A stretch of 64,000 nucleotides of DNA from Panulirus ornatus (Eukaryota > Arthropoda > Malacostraca > Decapoda > Palinuridae): contig NC_092238.1 in NCBI RefSeq assembly GCF_036320965.1, positions 21,485,286 to 21,549,285 on the forward strand, in the 5' to 3' direction. The translations under genes were made by a program, and so were the position numbers. Of the stretch, positions 37,571-50,799 are shown piece after piece. Numbering within the stretch: position 1 is the stretch's first letter; every line of letters starts with the position of its first letter. The notes beneath the pieces are model-generated. The model was not told the DNA's origin. It searched no databases and worked only from the letters and a program-made list of their open reading frames with translations.

Positions 37571-40500
37571 ATGTATGGTCGTAGATAGGTGCTCTGTGTA
37601 ATGTACGTTTGTAGGAGGGTGCTGTGTGTGATGTATGGTCGTAGGAGGTTTCTGTATGTGATATAAGGTTGTAGGTGGGTACTGTATGTGATATATAGTC
37701 GCAAGTGGGTGCTGTATGTGATGTAAGGCTATAAATGGGTGCTGTATATGATATATGGTCGTAGGTTGGTGCTGCATGTGATGTAAGGCTGTAGGTGGGT
37801 TCTGCATATGATGTATGGTAGAAGGCGGGTTCTTTATGTAATGTTAGGTTTTACGTGGGTGCTGTATGTGATATATGGTCATAGGTGGGCTACTATGTAA
37901 TGTTAGGTTGTAGGTGGGTGCTGTATGTGATGTATGGTTGTAGGTGGGTGCCTTGTGTGATATATGGTCGTAATTGGGTGCTGCATGAGCTGTAAGGTAG
38001 TAGGTGGATGCTGTATGTGATTTTATGTAGTTGGGTGCTGTACGTGATGGATGGTTGTTAGTCGGTGCTGTATGTGATGTATGTTTGTGGTGGGTGCTCT
38101 ATATGATGTATGGTCGTAGTTGGGTACCTTATGTGATGTAAGTTCGTAGGTGGCGCTGTATGTGATGAATATACGTAGGTGGGTTCTGTATGTGATGTAA
38201 GGCTGTAGGTGGGTGCTGTATGTGATGTAAGGTTGTGGGTGGGTGTTGTATGTGATCTATGGTCGTAGGTGGGTACTGTATGTAATGTATGGTCGTAGGT
38301 CAGTGCTCTGTGTTATGTATGGTCATAGGTGGGTGCTGGTTGTGATAAATGTTCGTAAGTCGGTGCTGTATGTGATATCATTTTGTAGGTGAGTGCTATA
38401 TGTGATGTAAGGTAGTAGGTAGGTGCTGTACGTGATCTATGGTCGTAGGTGGGTGCTGTATGTGATGTATGGTCGTAGGTGGGTGCTGTATGTGAAATAT
38501 TGTCGTAGAATGGTGCTGTATGCACTATATGGTCATAGGTTGGTTCTGCATGTGATGTATGGTCGTAGGCGGGTGCTGTATATAATGTAAGGTTGTAGGT
38601 GGGTATTGTGTCATGTATTGTCGTAGGTGAGTACTTCATGTGAGGTAAGGTTGTAGGTGGGTGCCCTATGTGATGTATGAACGTAGGTGGGTGCTGTATA
38701 TGATGTAAGGCTGTAGGTGGGTGATGTATGTGATGTAAGGTTGTAGGTGGGTGCTGTATGTGATGTATGGACGTAGGTGGGTACTGTATGTAATGTATGG
38801 TCGTAGGTCAGTGCTCTATGTGATGTATGGTCATAAGTGGGTGCTGGTTGTGATATACGTTCGTACGTCGGTGCTGTATGTGATATAATTTTGTACGTGG
38901 GTGTTGTATGTGATGTATGGTCGTAGGTGGGTGCTGTATGTGATGTAGGTTATGTAGGTGGGAGTTGTTTGTGATGTATGGTCGTAGGTAGGTGCTCTAT
39001 ATGATGAAAGTTTGTAGGTGGGTGATGTATGTGATGTATGGCCGTAGGTGGGTGCTCTAGGTGATGAATGGATGTAGGTGGGTACGGTATGTGGTGTTTG
39101 GTCGTGGTTGTTGCTGCATGGGATGTAAGTTGGTAGGTAGATGCTGTATATGATGTAAGCTCGTAGGTGTGTGCTATATGTGGTGTATGGTCGTAGGTGG
39201 GTGTTGTATGTGATGTACGTTTGTAGATTGGGTGCTATTTATGATGCATGGTCGTATGTGAGTGCTGTATGTGATGTATGGTCGTAGGTGGGTGCTGTAT
39301 GTGATGTAAGTCTGTAAGTGGGAGCTGTATGTGATGTATAGTCGTAAGAAGGTGCTGTATGTAATGTAAGGCTGTCCGTGGGTGCTTTATGTGAAGTATG
39401 CTCGTAGGTGGGCGCTGTATGTTATATACGTTTGTAGGTGGGCTCTGCATGTGATGTATGGTCGTAGGTGTGTGCCGTATGTGATGTATGGTCGTTGGTT
39501 GGTGCTGTATGTGATGTGTGGTCGTAGGTGGATACTGTATGTGATGAATGGTCGTAGGTGGGTTGCTGCATGAGATGTTAGGTTGTAGATGGGTGCTCTA
39601 TATGAAAATTGTTGTATGTGGGTGCTGTATGTGACGTAAGGTTATTGGTGGGTGTTGTATTTGATGTTTGGTCGTAGGTGAATGCTGTATGTAATGTATT
39701 GTAGTAGGTGAGTACTGTATGTCATGTTCGATTGGAGGTGGGTGCTGTATGTGAGATAAGTCGCAGTGGGTGCTGTATGTTGTGTATGTCGTAGGTTGGC
39801 AATGCATGTGATGTATTGTCGTAAGCGGGTGCTGTATGTGATGTAAAGTTGTAGGCGGATGCTGTATGTGAGATATGATCGTAGGTGGGTGCTGTATGTG
39901 ATGTATGGTCGTAGGTGGGTGCTTCATGTGAATTATTGTCACAGGTGGGTGCTGCATGTAATGTAAGGTCGCAGGTGAGTGCTGTATGTGATGTATGGTC
40001 GTTGGTGGGTGCTGTATGTGATGTAAGGTCGTAGGTGGGTGCTGTATGTGACGTGTGGTCGTAGGTCGTTGTTGTAAGTGATAATAGTTTGTAGGTGGGT
40101 GCTGTGTGATGTTTGGTCTTAGATGGGTGCTGTGTGATGTTTGGTCTTAGATGGGTGCTGCATGTGATGCAAGGTTATAGGTGGGTGCTGTATATGATGT
40201 ATGGTCGTACGTGGTTACTGTATGTGACGTAAGGTTTTAGGTGGGTGCTGTCCTGTGATGTATGGTCGTAGGTGGGCTGCTATGTGATGCAAGGTGGTGG
40301 GTGCTCTATGTGATGCATGGTTGTAGATGGGTGCCGTATGTAATATATGGACGTAATTGGGTGCTGTATGAGCTGTATGGTCGTAGGAGGGTGCTGTGTT
40401 TGATGTTGAATTGTAGGTGCATGCTGTATGTGATGTATGGTCGCTGGTGGGCGCTGAATGTTATGTAAGGTTGTAGGAGGGTGCTATATGTGATGTATGG

Positions 40501-43500
40501 TTGTAGGTGGATCCTCTATGTTGTACACGGTCGTAGATGGGTGCTGTATGTGATGTAAGGTTGTAGGTGGGCGGGGTATGTGATGTATGGACGTAGGTGG
40601 GTGCTGTATGTGATGTAAGGCTGTAGGTGGGTGCTGTATGTGACGTATGGTCGTAGGTGGATGCTGTATGTGATGTATGGTCGTAGGTGGATGCTGTATG
40701 TGATGTAAGGCTGTAGGTGGGTGCTGTGTGTGAGATATGATCGTAGTGGGTCGTGTATGTGATGTATCGTCGTAGGTGGGTGCTGTATGTGATGTATTGT
40801 CGTATGTGGGTGCTGTATAGGTGGGTGCTGTCTGTGACGTTTGGGCGTAAGTCGGTCCTGTAAGTGATATAGGTTTGCAGGTGGGTGCTACGTGTGATGT
40901 ATGGTCGGAGGTGTGTGTGCTGCATGTGATGTAAGGTTCTAGGTGGGTCCTGTATATGATGTATGGTCGTACGTGGGGGCTGTATGTGATGTAACGTTTT
41001 AAATGGGTGCTGTACGTGATGTATGGTCGTAGGTGGGCTGCTATGTGATGTAAGGTTGCAGGTTGGTGCGGTATGTAACATATGGTCGTAATTGGGTGCA
41101 ATTGAGCTGTATGGTCGTAGGAGGTTACTGTATTTGATGTAAAGCTGTAGGTTGGTGCTGTATGTGATGTATGGTCGTAGGTGGGTGTTGTATGTGATGT
41201 AAGGTTGTAGGTGGGCTCTGTATGTGATGTATGATTGTAGGTGGGTGCTCTATGTGGTGTACGGTCGCAGTTGGGTGCTGTATGCAATTTATGGTCGACG
41301 TTGGGTGCTGTATGTGATGTATGGTCGTAGGTGAGTGCTGTATGTGATGTAAGGTTACAGGTGGGTGCTGTATGAGATGTATGTTGTAAGTGGCTGCAGT
41401 ATGTGATGTAAGGTTGTAGGTGGGAGTTGTATGTGATGAATGGGCCTAGATGGGTTCTGTATGTGATATATAGTCGTAGGTGTGGTGCCCTGTGTGATGT
41501 AGGTTTGTAGGTGAGTGTTGTATGTGATGTATGGTCGTAAGTTGTTGCTGCATATGATGCAAGGTTGCATGTGGGTACTGTATGTGATGTATGGTCATAG
41601 GGAGGTTCTGCATGTGATGTATGGTTGTATGTCGGTGCTGTATATAATGTAAGGTTGCAGGTTGGTGCTGTATGTCATGTATTGTCGTTGGTGAGTTCTG
41701 CATTTGATGCAAGGTTGTAGGTGGGTGCTGTATCTGTTGGATGGTCGTAGGCGGGTTCTGTATGTGATGTAAGGTAGTAGTTGAGTGCCATATGTGATAT
41801 ATGGACGTAGGTGGGTGCTGTATGCGATATAAGATTGTAGGTGGGTGCTGTATGTGTTGTAAGTTTTGAGATTGGTGCTGTATGTGAAATATGATAATAG
41901 GTGTGTACTGTATGCGATGTATGGTCATAGGTGGGTGCTCTATGTGATGTTTGGTCTGAGGTGGGTGCGATTTGTGATGTATGGTCGTAAGTCAGTGCTG
42001 TATGTTATATAATTTTGTAGGTGGGTGCTGTAAGTGATGTATGGTCGCAGGAGGGTGCTGTATGTGTTGTTTAGTCGTATGTAGATGCTGTATGAGATGT
42101 ACTTTTGTAGGTGGGTGTTGTATGTGATGTATGGTCGTAGGTGGGTATGGTCTTAGGTGGGTTCTGTATGTGATGTAAGGCTGTATGTGGGTGCTGTATG
42201 TCATGTATTGTCGTAGGTGAGTGTTGCATGTGATGTAAGGTTGTGGGTGGGTGCTGTATCTGATGGATGGTCGTGGGTGGGTTTTGTATATGATGTAAGG
42301 TTGTAGGTGGGTGCTGTATGTGATGTACGGTCGTAGGTGCGTGCTGTATGTGCTCTATGGTAAGTAAATGTTCTATGTGATGTAAGGTTGTATGTCGGTG
42401 TTGTAAGTGATGTGGGGTTGTAGGTGGGTGCTGTATGTAGTGTACGGTCGTAGGTGGGTGCTGCAAGTGATGTATGGTCGTAGGTAGGAGCTATGTATAA
42501 TGTATGTACGTATGTGGCTGCTGCATGTGATGTATGGTCGTAGGTGGGTGCTGTATGTGACGTATGGTCATAATTGGGTGCTGTATTTCATGTAATGTTG
42601 TAGGTAGGTGCTGTAAGTAATGTATAGTCGTATGTGGATGCTGTATGTCACGTATGATCGTAGGTGGGTGCTGTTTGTGATGCATGGTCGTAAGTGGGTG
42701 TTATATGTGATAGTAGTTTGTAGGTGGGTACTGTATATGATGTATGGTCGTAGCTAGGTGCTGTATTTTATGTATGCTCGTAGGTGGGTGCTGTATGTGA
42801 TATACGTTTGTAGGTGGGTTATGCATGTGATGTATGGTCGTAGGTGTGTGCTGTATGTGATGTGTGGTCGTTGGTTGGTGCTGTATGTGATGTATGGTCG
42901 TAGGTGGGTACTGTGCGCGATGCATGGTCGTATGTGGGTGATGTATGAAATGTAAGGTTATAGGTGAATGCTGTATGAGAAATATTGTTTTATGTGGGTA
43001 CTGCATGTGATGTAAGGTTATTGGTGGGTGCTGTATGTGATGTGTGGTTGTATGTGAGTGCTGTATGTGATATATGGTCGTAGGTTGGTGCTATATGTGA
43101 TATTGTCGTAGGTGGGTGCTGTATGTGATGTAAGGTTGTACGTGGGTACTGTATTTGATGTATGGCCGTAGGTGGGTGCTGTATGTGATGTATTGTTGTA
43201 GGTGGGTGGTGTATATGATATAAGGTTTATGTGGATGTTGTATGTGATGTAAGGCCGTAGGTGGGTGCTGCATATGATGTGAGGTTGTAGGTGGGTGCTG
43301 TATGTGAAATATTGTCGTAGGTGGGTGCTGTATGTGATGTATGGTCGAAGATGGGTGTTGTATGTGATGTATGGTTGTAGGTGTGTGCTGTATGTAATGT
43401 GCGGTCGTTGGTTGGTGCTGTATGTGATGTATGTTCGTAGGTTAAGTGATGTACGCGATGCATGGTCGTAGGTGGGTGTTGTATGAAATGTAAGGCTGTA

Positions 43501-46500
43501 GGTGGGTGTTGTATGTGAAATATTGCTTTATGTAGGTGCTGCATGTGATGTAAGGTTATTGGTGGGTGATGTATGTGATGTGTGGTCGTATGTGAGTGCT
43601 GTATATGATATATGGTCGTAGGTTGGTGCTACATGTGATGTATGGTAGTAGGTTGGGCCTGTATGTGATGTAAGGTTTTAGGTGAGTCCTGCATGTGATG
43701 TATTGTCGTAGGTGGGTGCTGTATGTGATGTGTGTTTGTTGGTGGGTGCTGCATGTGATTTATGTTCGTATGTGGGTACTGTATGTGATGTATGGTGGTG
43801 GAATGGTGCTGTATGTGATGTATGGTGCCAAATGTGATGTATTGTCGTAGGTGAGTGCTCTATGAGATGTATTGTCGTAGATGGGTACTGTATGTGATGT
43901 TCGGTTGGAGATGGGTGTTGTATGTGAGATATGGTCGTAGTGTGTGCTGTATGGGATATATGGTCGTACGTAGGTGCTGTATGTTATGTAAGGTTTTAGG
44001 TGGATGCTGTATGTGATCTATGGTCGTAAGTAGGCTCTTATGTGATGTGAGGTGGGTTCTGTATGTGACATATGGTTGTAGGTTGGTGCCGTATGTAATA
44101 CATGGTCGTAATTGGGTGCTGTAAGAGCTGTATGGTCGTAGGAGGGTGCTATGTTTGATTAAAGTTGTAGGTGCGTGCTGAATGTGATTTATGGTCGTAG
44201 GTGGGCGCTGTATGTGATGTAAGGCTGTAGGTGGGTGCTATATGTGATATATGGTTATAGGTGGGTGCTCTATGTGGTGTACGGTCGTATTTGGGTGCTG
44301 TATGTGATGTAAGGTTGTAGGTGAGTGCTGTATGTGGTGTATGATCTTAGGTGGGTGCTGTATCTGATGGCAGGTTGTAGGTGAGTGATGTATGCAATGT
44401 ATGGTCGTAGGTGGGTGCTGTGTGTGATATATGGTAGTAGGTGGGTGTGCATGTGATGTATGGTCGTAGATGGGTGCTGTATATGATGTAATGCTGTAGG
44501 TGGGTGCTGTATGTGAGATATGATCGTTGTGGGTGATGTATGTGAAGTATGGTCGTAGATGGGTGCTGCATGTGATATAGTCGTAAGTGGGTGCTGTATA
44601 TGCTGTAAGGTTGTAGGTGGGTGCAGTATGTGAGATATGGTCGTAGGTGGGTGCTGTATGTGATTTATTGTCGTAGGTGGGTGCTGCATGTGATGCATGG
44701 TCATAGGTGGGTGCTGTATGTGATATATGGTCGTAGGTGGGCTCCTATGTAATGTAAGGTTGTAGATGGGTGATGTATGGTTGTAGGTGGGTGCCGCCTG
44801 TAATATAAGGTCGTAATTGTATGCTGTATGAGCTCTTTGGTCGTAAGTGGGTGTTGTAAAAGATGTAAGGTTGTATGTTGGTGCTGCATGTGATGCATGG
44901 TTGTAGGTGGGTGCTGTATGTGATGTGCTGTATGCTGTTTGCAGGTGGGTGCTGTATATGATGAATGTACGTAAGTGGGTGCTTATGTGATGTAAGGTTG
45001 TAGGTGGGTGCTGTATGTGATGTATGGTCGTAGGTGGATGCTGCATGTTATGTGAAGTTGTAGGTAGGTACTGTATGTAATGTAAGTTTATAGTTGGGTG
45101 TTGTATGTGATAAATGGTCGTAGGTGGGTGCTGTGTGTGATCTATGGTCGTAGGTGGGTGCTGTATATGAAATATTGTCATAGGTGGGTGTTATATGCAC
45201 TATATGGTCGTAGGTGGGTTCTGCATGTAAAATATGGTCGTAGGTGGGTGCTGTATGCGATATATGGTCATAGGTGGATGCTGTATGTAAAATATTGTCG
45301 AAGGTGGGTGTTGTATGCATTATATGGTCGTAGGTGGGTTCTGCATGTGATGTATGGTCGTAGGTGGGTTCTGTAAGTGATGTCTGATCGTAGGTGGGTG
45401 CTGTATGTGATGTATGGTTGTAGGTGGGTGCTGCACGTTATCAAAGGTCGTAGGTGGGTGCTGTATGTGAAGTACGCTTGTAGGTGGGTGCTGTAGGTGA
45501 TATATGGTCGCAGGTGGGTATTGTATGTGCTGTATCGTTGTAGGTGGGTGCTTTGGGCACTGTATGATTTTAGGTGGGTTCTGCATGTGATGTTTGGTCG
45601 TAGGTGGGTGCTGTATGTGATGTACGTTTATAGGTGGGCACTGTTCGCAATGTATGGTCGAAGGTGGGTGCTGTACGTAATATATGGTCGTTGGTGGGTG
45701 CCTATGTGATGTCTGGTTGTGGATGGGTGCTGTATGTGATGTAGGTTTGTAGTAGGTTGCTGTGTGTGATTTATGGTTGTAGGAGGGTTCTGTATGAGAT
45801 GTAAGGTTGTAGGTGGGTACTGTATGTGATGTATGGACGTAGGTGGGTGCTGCACAGGATGTAAGGTTACAGTTGGGTGCCGTATGTGATATATGGTCGT
45901 AGGTGGGTGGTGATGTATGGTCGTACGTGGGTGCTGTATGTGATGTATGGTCATAGGTGGGTGCTGTATGTGCTGTATGGTTGTAGGTGGGTGCTGTATG
46001 TGATATTAGGTTGTAGGTGAGTGCTGTATATTATGTTTGATCGTAGGTGGGTGCTGTATGTTATATAAGGTTTACATGGGTGCCTTATTTGATGTATGAT
46101 CGTAGGTAGGCTGCTATGAAATGTAAGGTTGTAGGTGGGTGCTGTATGTGATGTATGGTTGTAGGTGGACGCCGTGTGTGATATATGGTCGTAATTGGGT
46201 GCTGCATGAGCTGTATGGTCGTAGGTGAGTGCTGTATGTGATGTAAGGTTGTAGATGGGTGATGTATGCGATGTTTAGTCGTAGGTGCGTGTTGTATGTG
46301 ATGTAAGGTTGCAGGTGGGTGCTATATGTGATGTAACGTTGTAGGTGGGTGCTGTATGTAATGTAAAGATATAGGTGGATTCTGCATGTGATTCATAGTC
46401 GTAGTTGGGTGCTGTATGTGATGGAATTATGTAGGTGGGTGCTGTGTGTGATGTAAGGTTGTAGATGGGTGATGTATGCGATGTTTGGTCGTAGGTGGGT

Positions 46501-46859
46501 GTTGTATGTGATGTAAGGTTGCAGGTGGGTGCTGTATGTGATGTAACGTTGTAGGTGGGTGCTGTATGTAATGTATAGATGTAGGTCGGTTCTCTATGTG
46601 ATTTATAGTCGTAGTTGGGTGCTGTATGTGATGTAATTATGTAGGTGGGTGCTGTATGTGATGAACAGACGTAGGTGGGTGCTATATGTGTTGTACGGTT
46701 GTATGTGGGTGCTGTATGTGATGTGTGGTCGTATGTGGGAGCTGTATGTGATGTATGGTCGTAGGTGGGTGCTACATGTGTTTTATGGTCGTAGTTGGGT
46801 GCTGTATGTAATGTAAGGTTGTAGATGGGTGCTGTATATGATGTGTGGTCGTATGTGGG

Positions 46860-49800
46860 AGCTGTATGTGATGTATGGCCGTAGGTGGGTGCTGCATGTG
46901 TTTTATAGTCGTAGGTGGGTGCTCTATGTAATGAAAGATTGTAGATGGGTGCTGTATATGATGTATGGTCGTAGGTGGGTCTTATGTGTGATGTCTGATC
47001 GTAAGTGGGTGCTGTATGTAATGTAAGGCTGTAAGTGGGTGCTGTATGTGTTTTATGGTCGTAGGTGGGTGCTGTATGTAATGTATGGTTGTAGATGGGT
47101 GCTGTATATGATGTATGGTCGTAGGTGGGTCTTGTGTGTAATGTCTGATCGTAAGTGGGTGATGTATGTAATGTAAGGTTGTAGGTGGGTGCTGTATGTG
47201 ATGTATGGTCGTAGGTGGGTGCTGCATCTTATGTGAGGTTGTAGGTGGCTGCTCTATGTGATGTAAGTTTCTAGGTTGGAGCTGTATGTGATGTATGGTC
47301 GTAGGTGGGTGTTGTATGTGAAATATTGTTCTAAGTGGGTGCTATATGCATTACATGATCGTAGGTGGGTTCTGCATGTGATGTGATGTCGTAGGTCATG
47401 TGATGTCGTGGGTGGGTGCTGTATTGATGTATGTTTTTGCATGGGTGCTGTTCGTAATGCATGGTCGTAGGTGGGTGCTGTACGTGATGTATGGTCATAG
47501 ATGGGTGTTTTATGTGATGTCTGATCGTAGGTGGGTACTGTATGTGATGTAGGTTTGTAGGAGGGTGCTGTATGTGATGTATGGTCGTAGAAGGGTTCTG
47601 TATGTGATGTGGGTTATAGGTGGGTGCTGCATGTGATGCATGGTCGCAGGTAAATGCTGTATGTGCTGTATGGTCGTAGGTGGGTGCTGTATGTAATGTA
47701 ATATTGTAAATGGGTGGGGCATGTGATGTATGGTCGTAAGTGGGTACTGTATGCAATGTATGGTCGTAGGTGGGTGCTGCATCTGATGTATGGTCATTGG
47801 TGGGTGCTGTATGTGATGTCTGATCGTAGAAGGGTGCTGTATGTGATCTATGGTTGTAGGTGGGTTCTGTATGTGATGTATGGTCGTAGGTGAATGCTGT
47901 ATTTGATGTATTGTCGTAGGTGGGTGCTGTAAGTGATGTATGGTGGTAGGTGGGTGCTGTATGTGATGTATGGACGTAGGTGGGTGCTGTATGTGATGTA
48001 TTGTCGTAGGTGGGTGTTGTATGTAATGTAAGGTCGTAGTTGGGTGGGGTATGTGATGTATGGTCGTAGGTGGGTGCTGCATGTGATGTATGGTCGTAAG
48101 TGGGTGCTGTAAGTGATGTAAGGTTGCAGGTGGGTGCTGTATGTAAGATATGGTCGTAGGCGGGTGCTGTATGTGATGTATTGTGGTATGTGGGTGCTGC
48201 ATGTGATGAATTGTCGTAGATGGGTACTGTACTCGATATACGGTTGTAGGTGGGTGCTGTATGTGATGTAAAGTTGTATGTGGGTGCTGAATGTGATATA
48301 TGGTCGTAGGTGGGTACTGTATGTGATGTATGGTCGTAGGTGGGTGCTCTATGTGATGTATGGTCATAGGTGGTAGCTGTGTGATGTCTGGTCGAAGGTG
48401 GGTAATGCATGTGATGTAAGTTTGTAGGTGGGTGCTGTATTCGATGTATAGTCGTAGGTGGGTGCTGCATGTGATGTAAGGTTATGGGTGGGTACTGTAT
48501 GTGATGTATGTTCGTAGGTGAGTTTTGTATGTGATGAAAGATTATTGGTGGGTGGTGTATGTGATGTATGGTCGTAGTTGGGTGCTGTATGTGATGTAAG
48601 GTTGTATGTGGGTACTGTATCTGATCTATGGTCGTAAGTGGGTGCTGTATGTGATGCATTTTCGTAGGTTGATGCTGTGTGTGCTGTATGGTCGTAGGTG
48701 GGTACTGTATGTGATGTAAGGTTGTAGGTACGTGTTGTATATGATGTATGATTGTAGGTGGGTGCTGTATATAATGTATGGTCGTAGGTTGGTGCTGCAT
48801 GTGAAGTATGGTCGTAGGAATGTGATGTATGTGATGTATGTTTGTACTTGAGCGCTGTATGTGACGTATGGTCGTAGGTGGGTGCTGCATGTGTTTTATG
48901 GTCGTAGGTGGGTGCTCTGTGTAATGTAAGGTTGTAGATGGGTGCTTATATGATGTATGGTCGTAGGTGGGTCTTGTGTGTGATGTCTGATCGTAAGTGG
49001 GTGCTGTATGTAATATAAGGTTGTAGGTGGGTGCTGTATGTGATGTATGGTCGTAGGTGGGTGCTGCATCTTATGTGAGGTTGTAGGTGGGTGCTGTATC
49101 TTATGTGAGGTTGTAGGTGGCTGCTCTATGTGATGTAAGTTCTAGGTTGGAGCTGTGTGTGATGTATGGTCGTAGGTGGGTGTTGTATGTGAAATATTGT
49201 CCTAAGTGGGTGCTATATGCATTATGTGATCGTAGGTGGGTTCTGCATGTGATGTGATGTCGTAGGTCATGTGATGTCGTGGGTGGATGCTGTATTTGAT
49301 GTATGTTTTTACATGGGTGCTGTTCGTAATGCATGGTCGTAGGTGGGTGCTGTACGTGATTTATGGTCATAGATGGGTGTTTTATGTGATGTCTGGTCGT
49401 AGGTGGGTGCTGTATGTGATGTAGGTTTGTAGGAGGGTGCTGTCTGTGATGTATGGTCGTAGAAGGGTTCTGTATGTGATGTGGATTATAGGTGGGTGCT
49501 GCATGTGATGCATGGTTGCAGGTAAATGCTGTATGTGCTGTATGGTTGTAGGTGGGTGCTGTATGTAATGTAATATTGTAAATGGGTGGGGCATGTAATG
49601 TATGGTCGTAAGTGGGTACTGTATGCAATGTATGGTCGTAGGTGGGTGCTGCATCTGATGTATGGTCGTTGGTGGGTGCTGTATGTGATGTCTGATCGTA
49701 GAAGGGTGCTGTATGTGATCACTGGTTGTAGGTGGGTTCTGTATGTGATGTATTGTCGTAGGTAAATGCTGTATTTAATGTATTGTCGTAGGTGGGTGCT

Positions 49801-50760
49801 GTAAGAGATATATGGTGGTAGGTGGGTGCTGTATGTGATGTATGGACGTAGGTGGGTGCTGTATGTGATGTATTGTCGTAGGTGGGTGCTGTATGTAATG
49901 TAAGGTTGTAGTTGGGTGGGGTATGTGATGTATGGTCGTAGGTGGGTGCTGTATGTAATGTATGGTCGTAGGTGGGTGCTGCATGTGATGTATGGTCGTA
50001 GGTGGGTGCTGTAAGTGATGTAAGGTTGTAGGTGGGTGCTGTATGTAAGATATGGTCGTGGGCGGGTGCTGTATGTGATGTATTGTGGTATGTGGGTGCT
50101 GCATGTGATGTATTGTCGTAGATGGGTGCTGTATTCGATATACGGTTGTAGGTGGGTGCTGTATGTGATGTAAAGTTGTATGTGGGTGTTGTATGTGATA
50201 CATGGTCGTAGGTGGGTGCTGTATGTGATGTATGGTCGTAGGTGGGTGCTCTATGTGATGTATGGTCATAGGTGGTAGCTGTGTGTGATGTCTGGTCGAA
50301 GGTGGGTGATGTATGTGATGTAAGTTTGTAGGTGGGTGCTGTATTCGATGTATAGTCGTAGGTGGGTGCTGCATGTGATGTAAGACTATGGGTGGGTACT
50401 GTATGCGATGTATGTTCGTTGGTGAGTTTTGTGTGTGATGAAGATTGTTGGTGGGTGGTGTATGTGATATATGGTCTTAGTTGGGTGCTGTATGTGATGT
50501 AAGGTTGTATGTGGGTACTGTATCTGATCTATGGTCGTAGGTGGGCGCTGTATGTGATGTATTTTCGTAGGTTGATGCTGTGTGTGCTGTATGGTAGTAG
50601 GGGGGTGCTGTATGTGATGTAAGGTTGTAGGTACGTGTTGTATATGATGTATGATTGTAGGTGGGTGCTGTATATAATGTATGGTCGTAGGTTGGTGCTG
50701 CATGTGAAGTATGGTCGTAGGAATGTGCTGTATGTGATGTACGTTTGTACTTGACCGCTG
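46860..50760. repeat. Tandem pair of about 1.9-kb higher-order units in the 30-bp array
   Basis: Unit one is about 46860-48860 and unit two about 48863-50760. Anchors: GTAGGTCATGTGATGTCGTG at 47391 and 49262 (offset 1871), and CATGTGAAGTATGG at 48798 and 50701 (offset 1903). They share unusual short monomers and the order of dozens of variants. Differences include small insertions and single substitutions. Within the start of unit one a shorter 120-base (four-monomer) unit is also repeated (46820-47120). Confidence 0.88.
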
Positions 50761-50799
50761 TATGTAATGTATGGTCGTAGAAGGGTGCTGTATGTTATG

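Noticed and set aside
47331..48890. 519-codon minus-strand open frame, and others like it (50795-52090, 44270-45181, 36495-37271)
   Set aside because: They are translations of the 30-bp satellite. The unit is ten codons and stop-free in all three antisense frames, frames overlap one another, and internal frame changes occur at every indel. No start context, domain or codon bias supports a gene.
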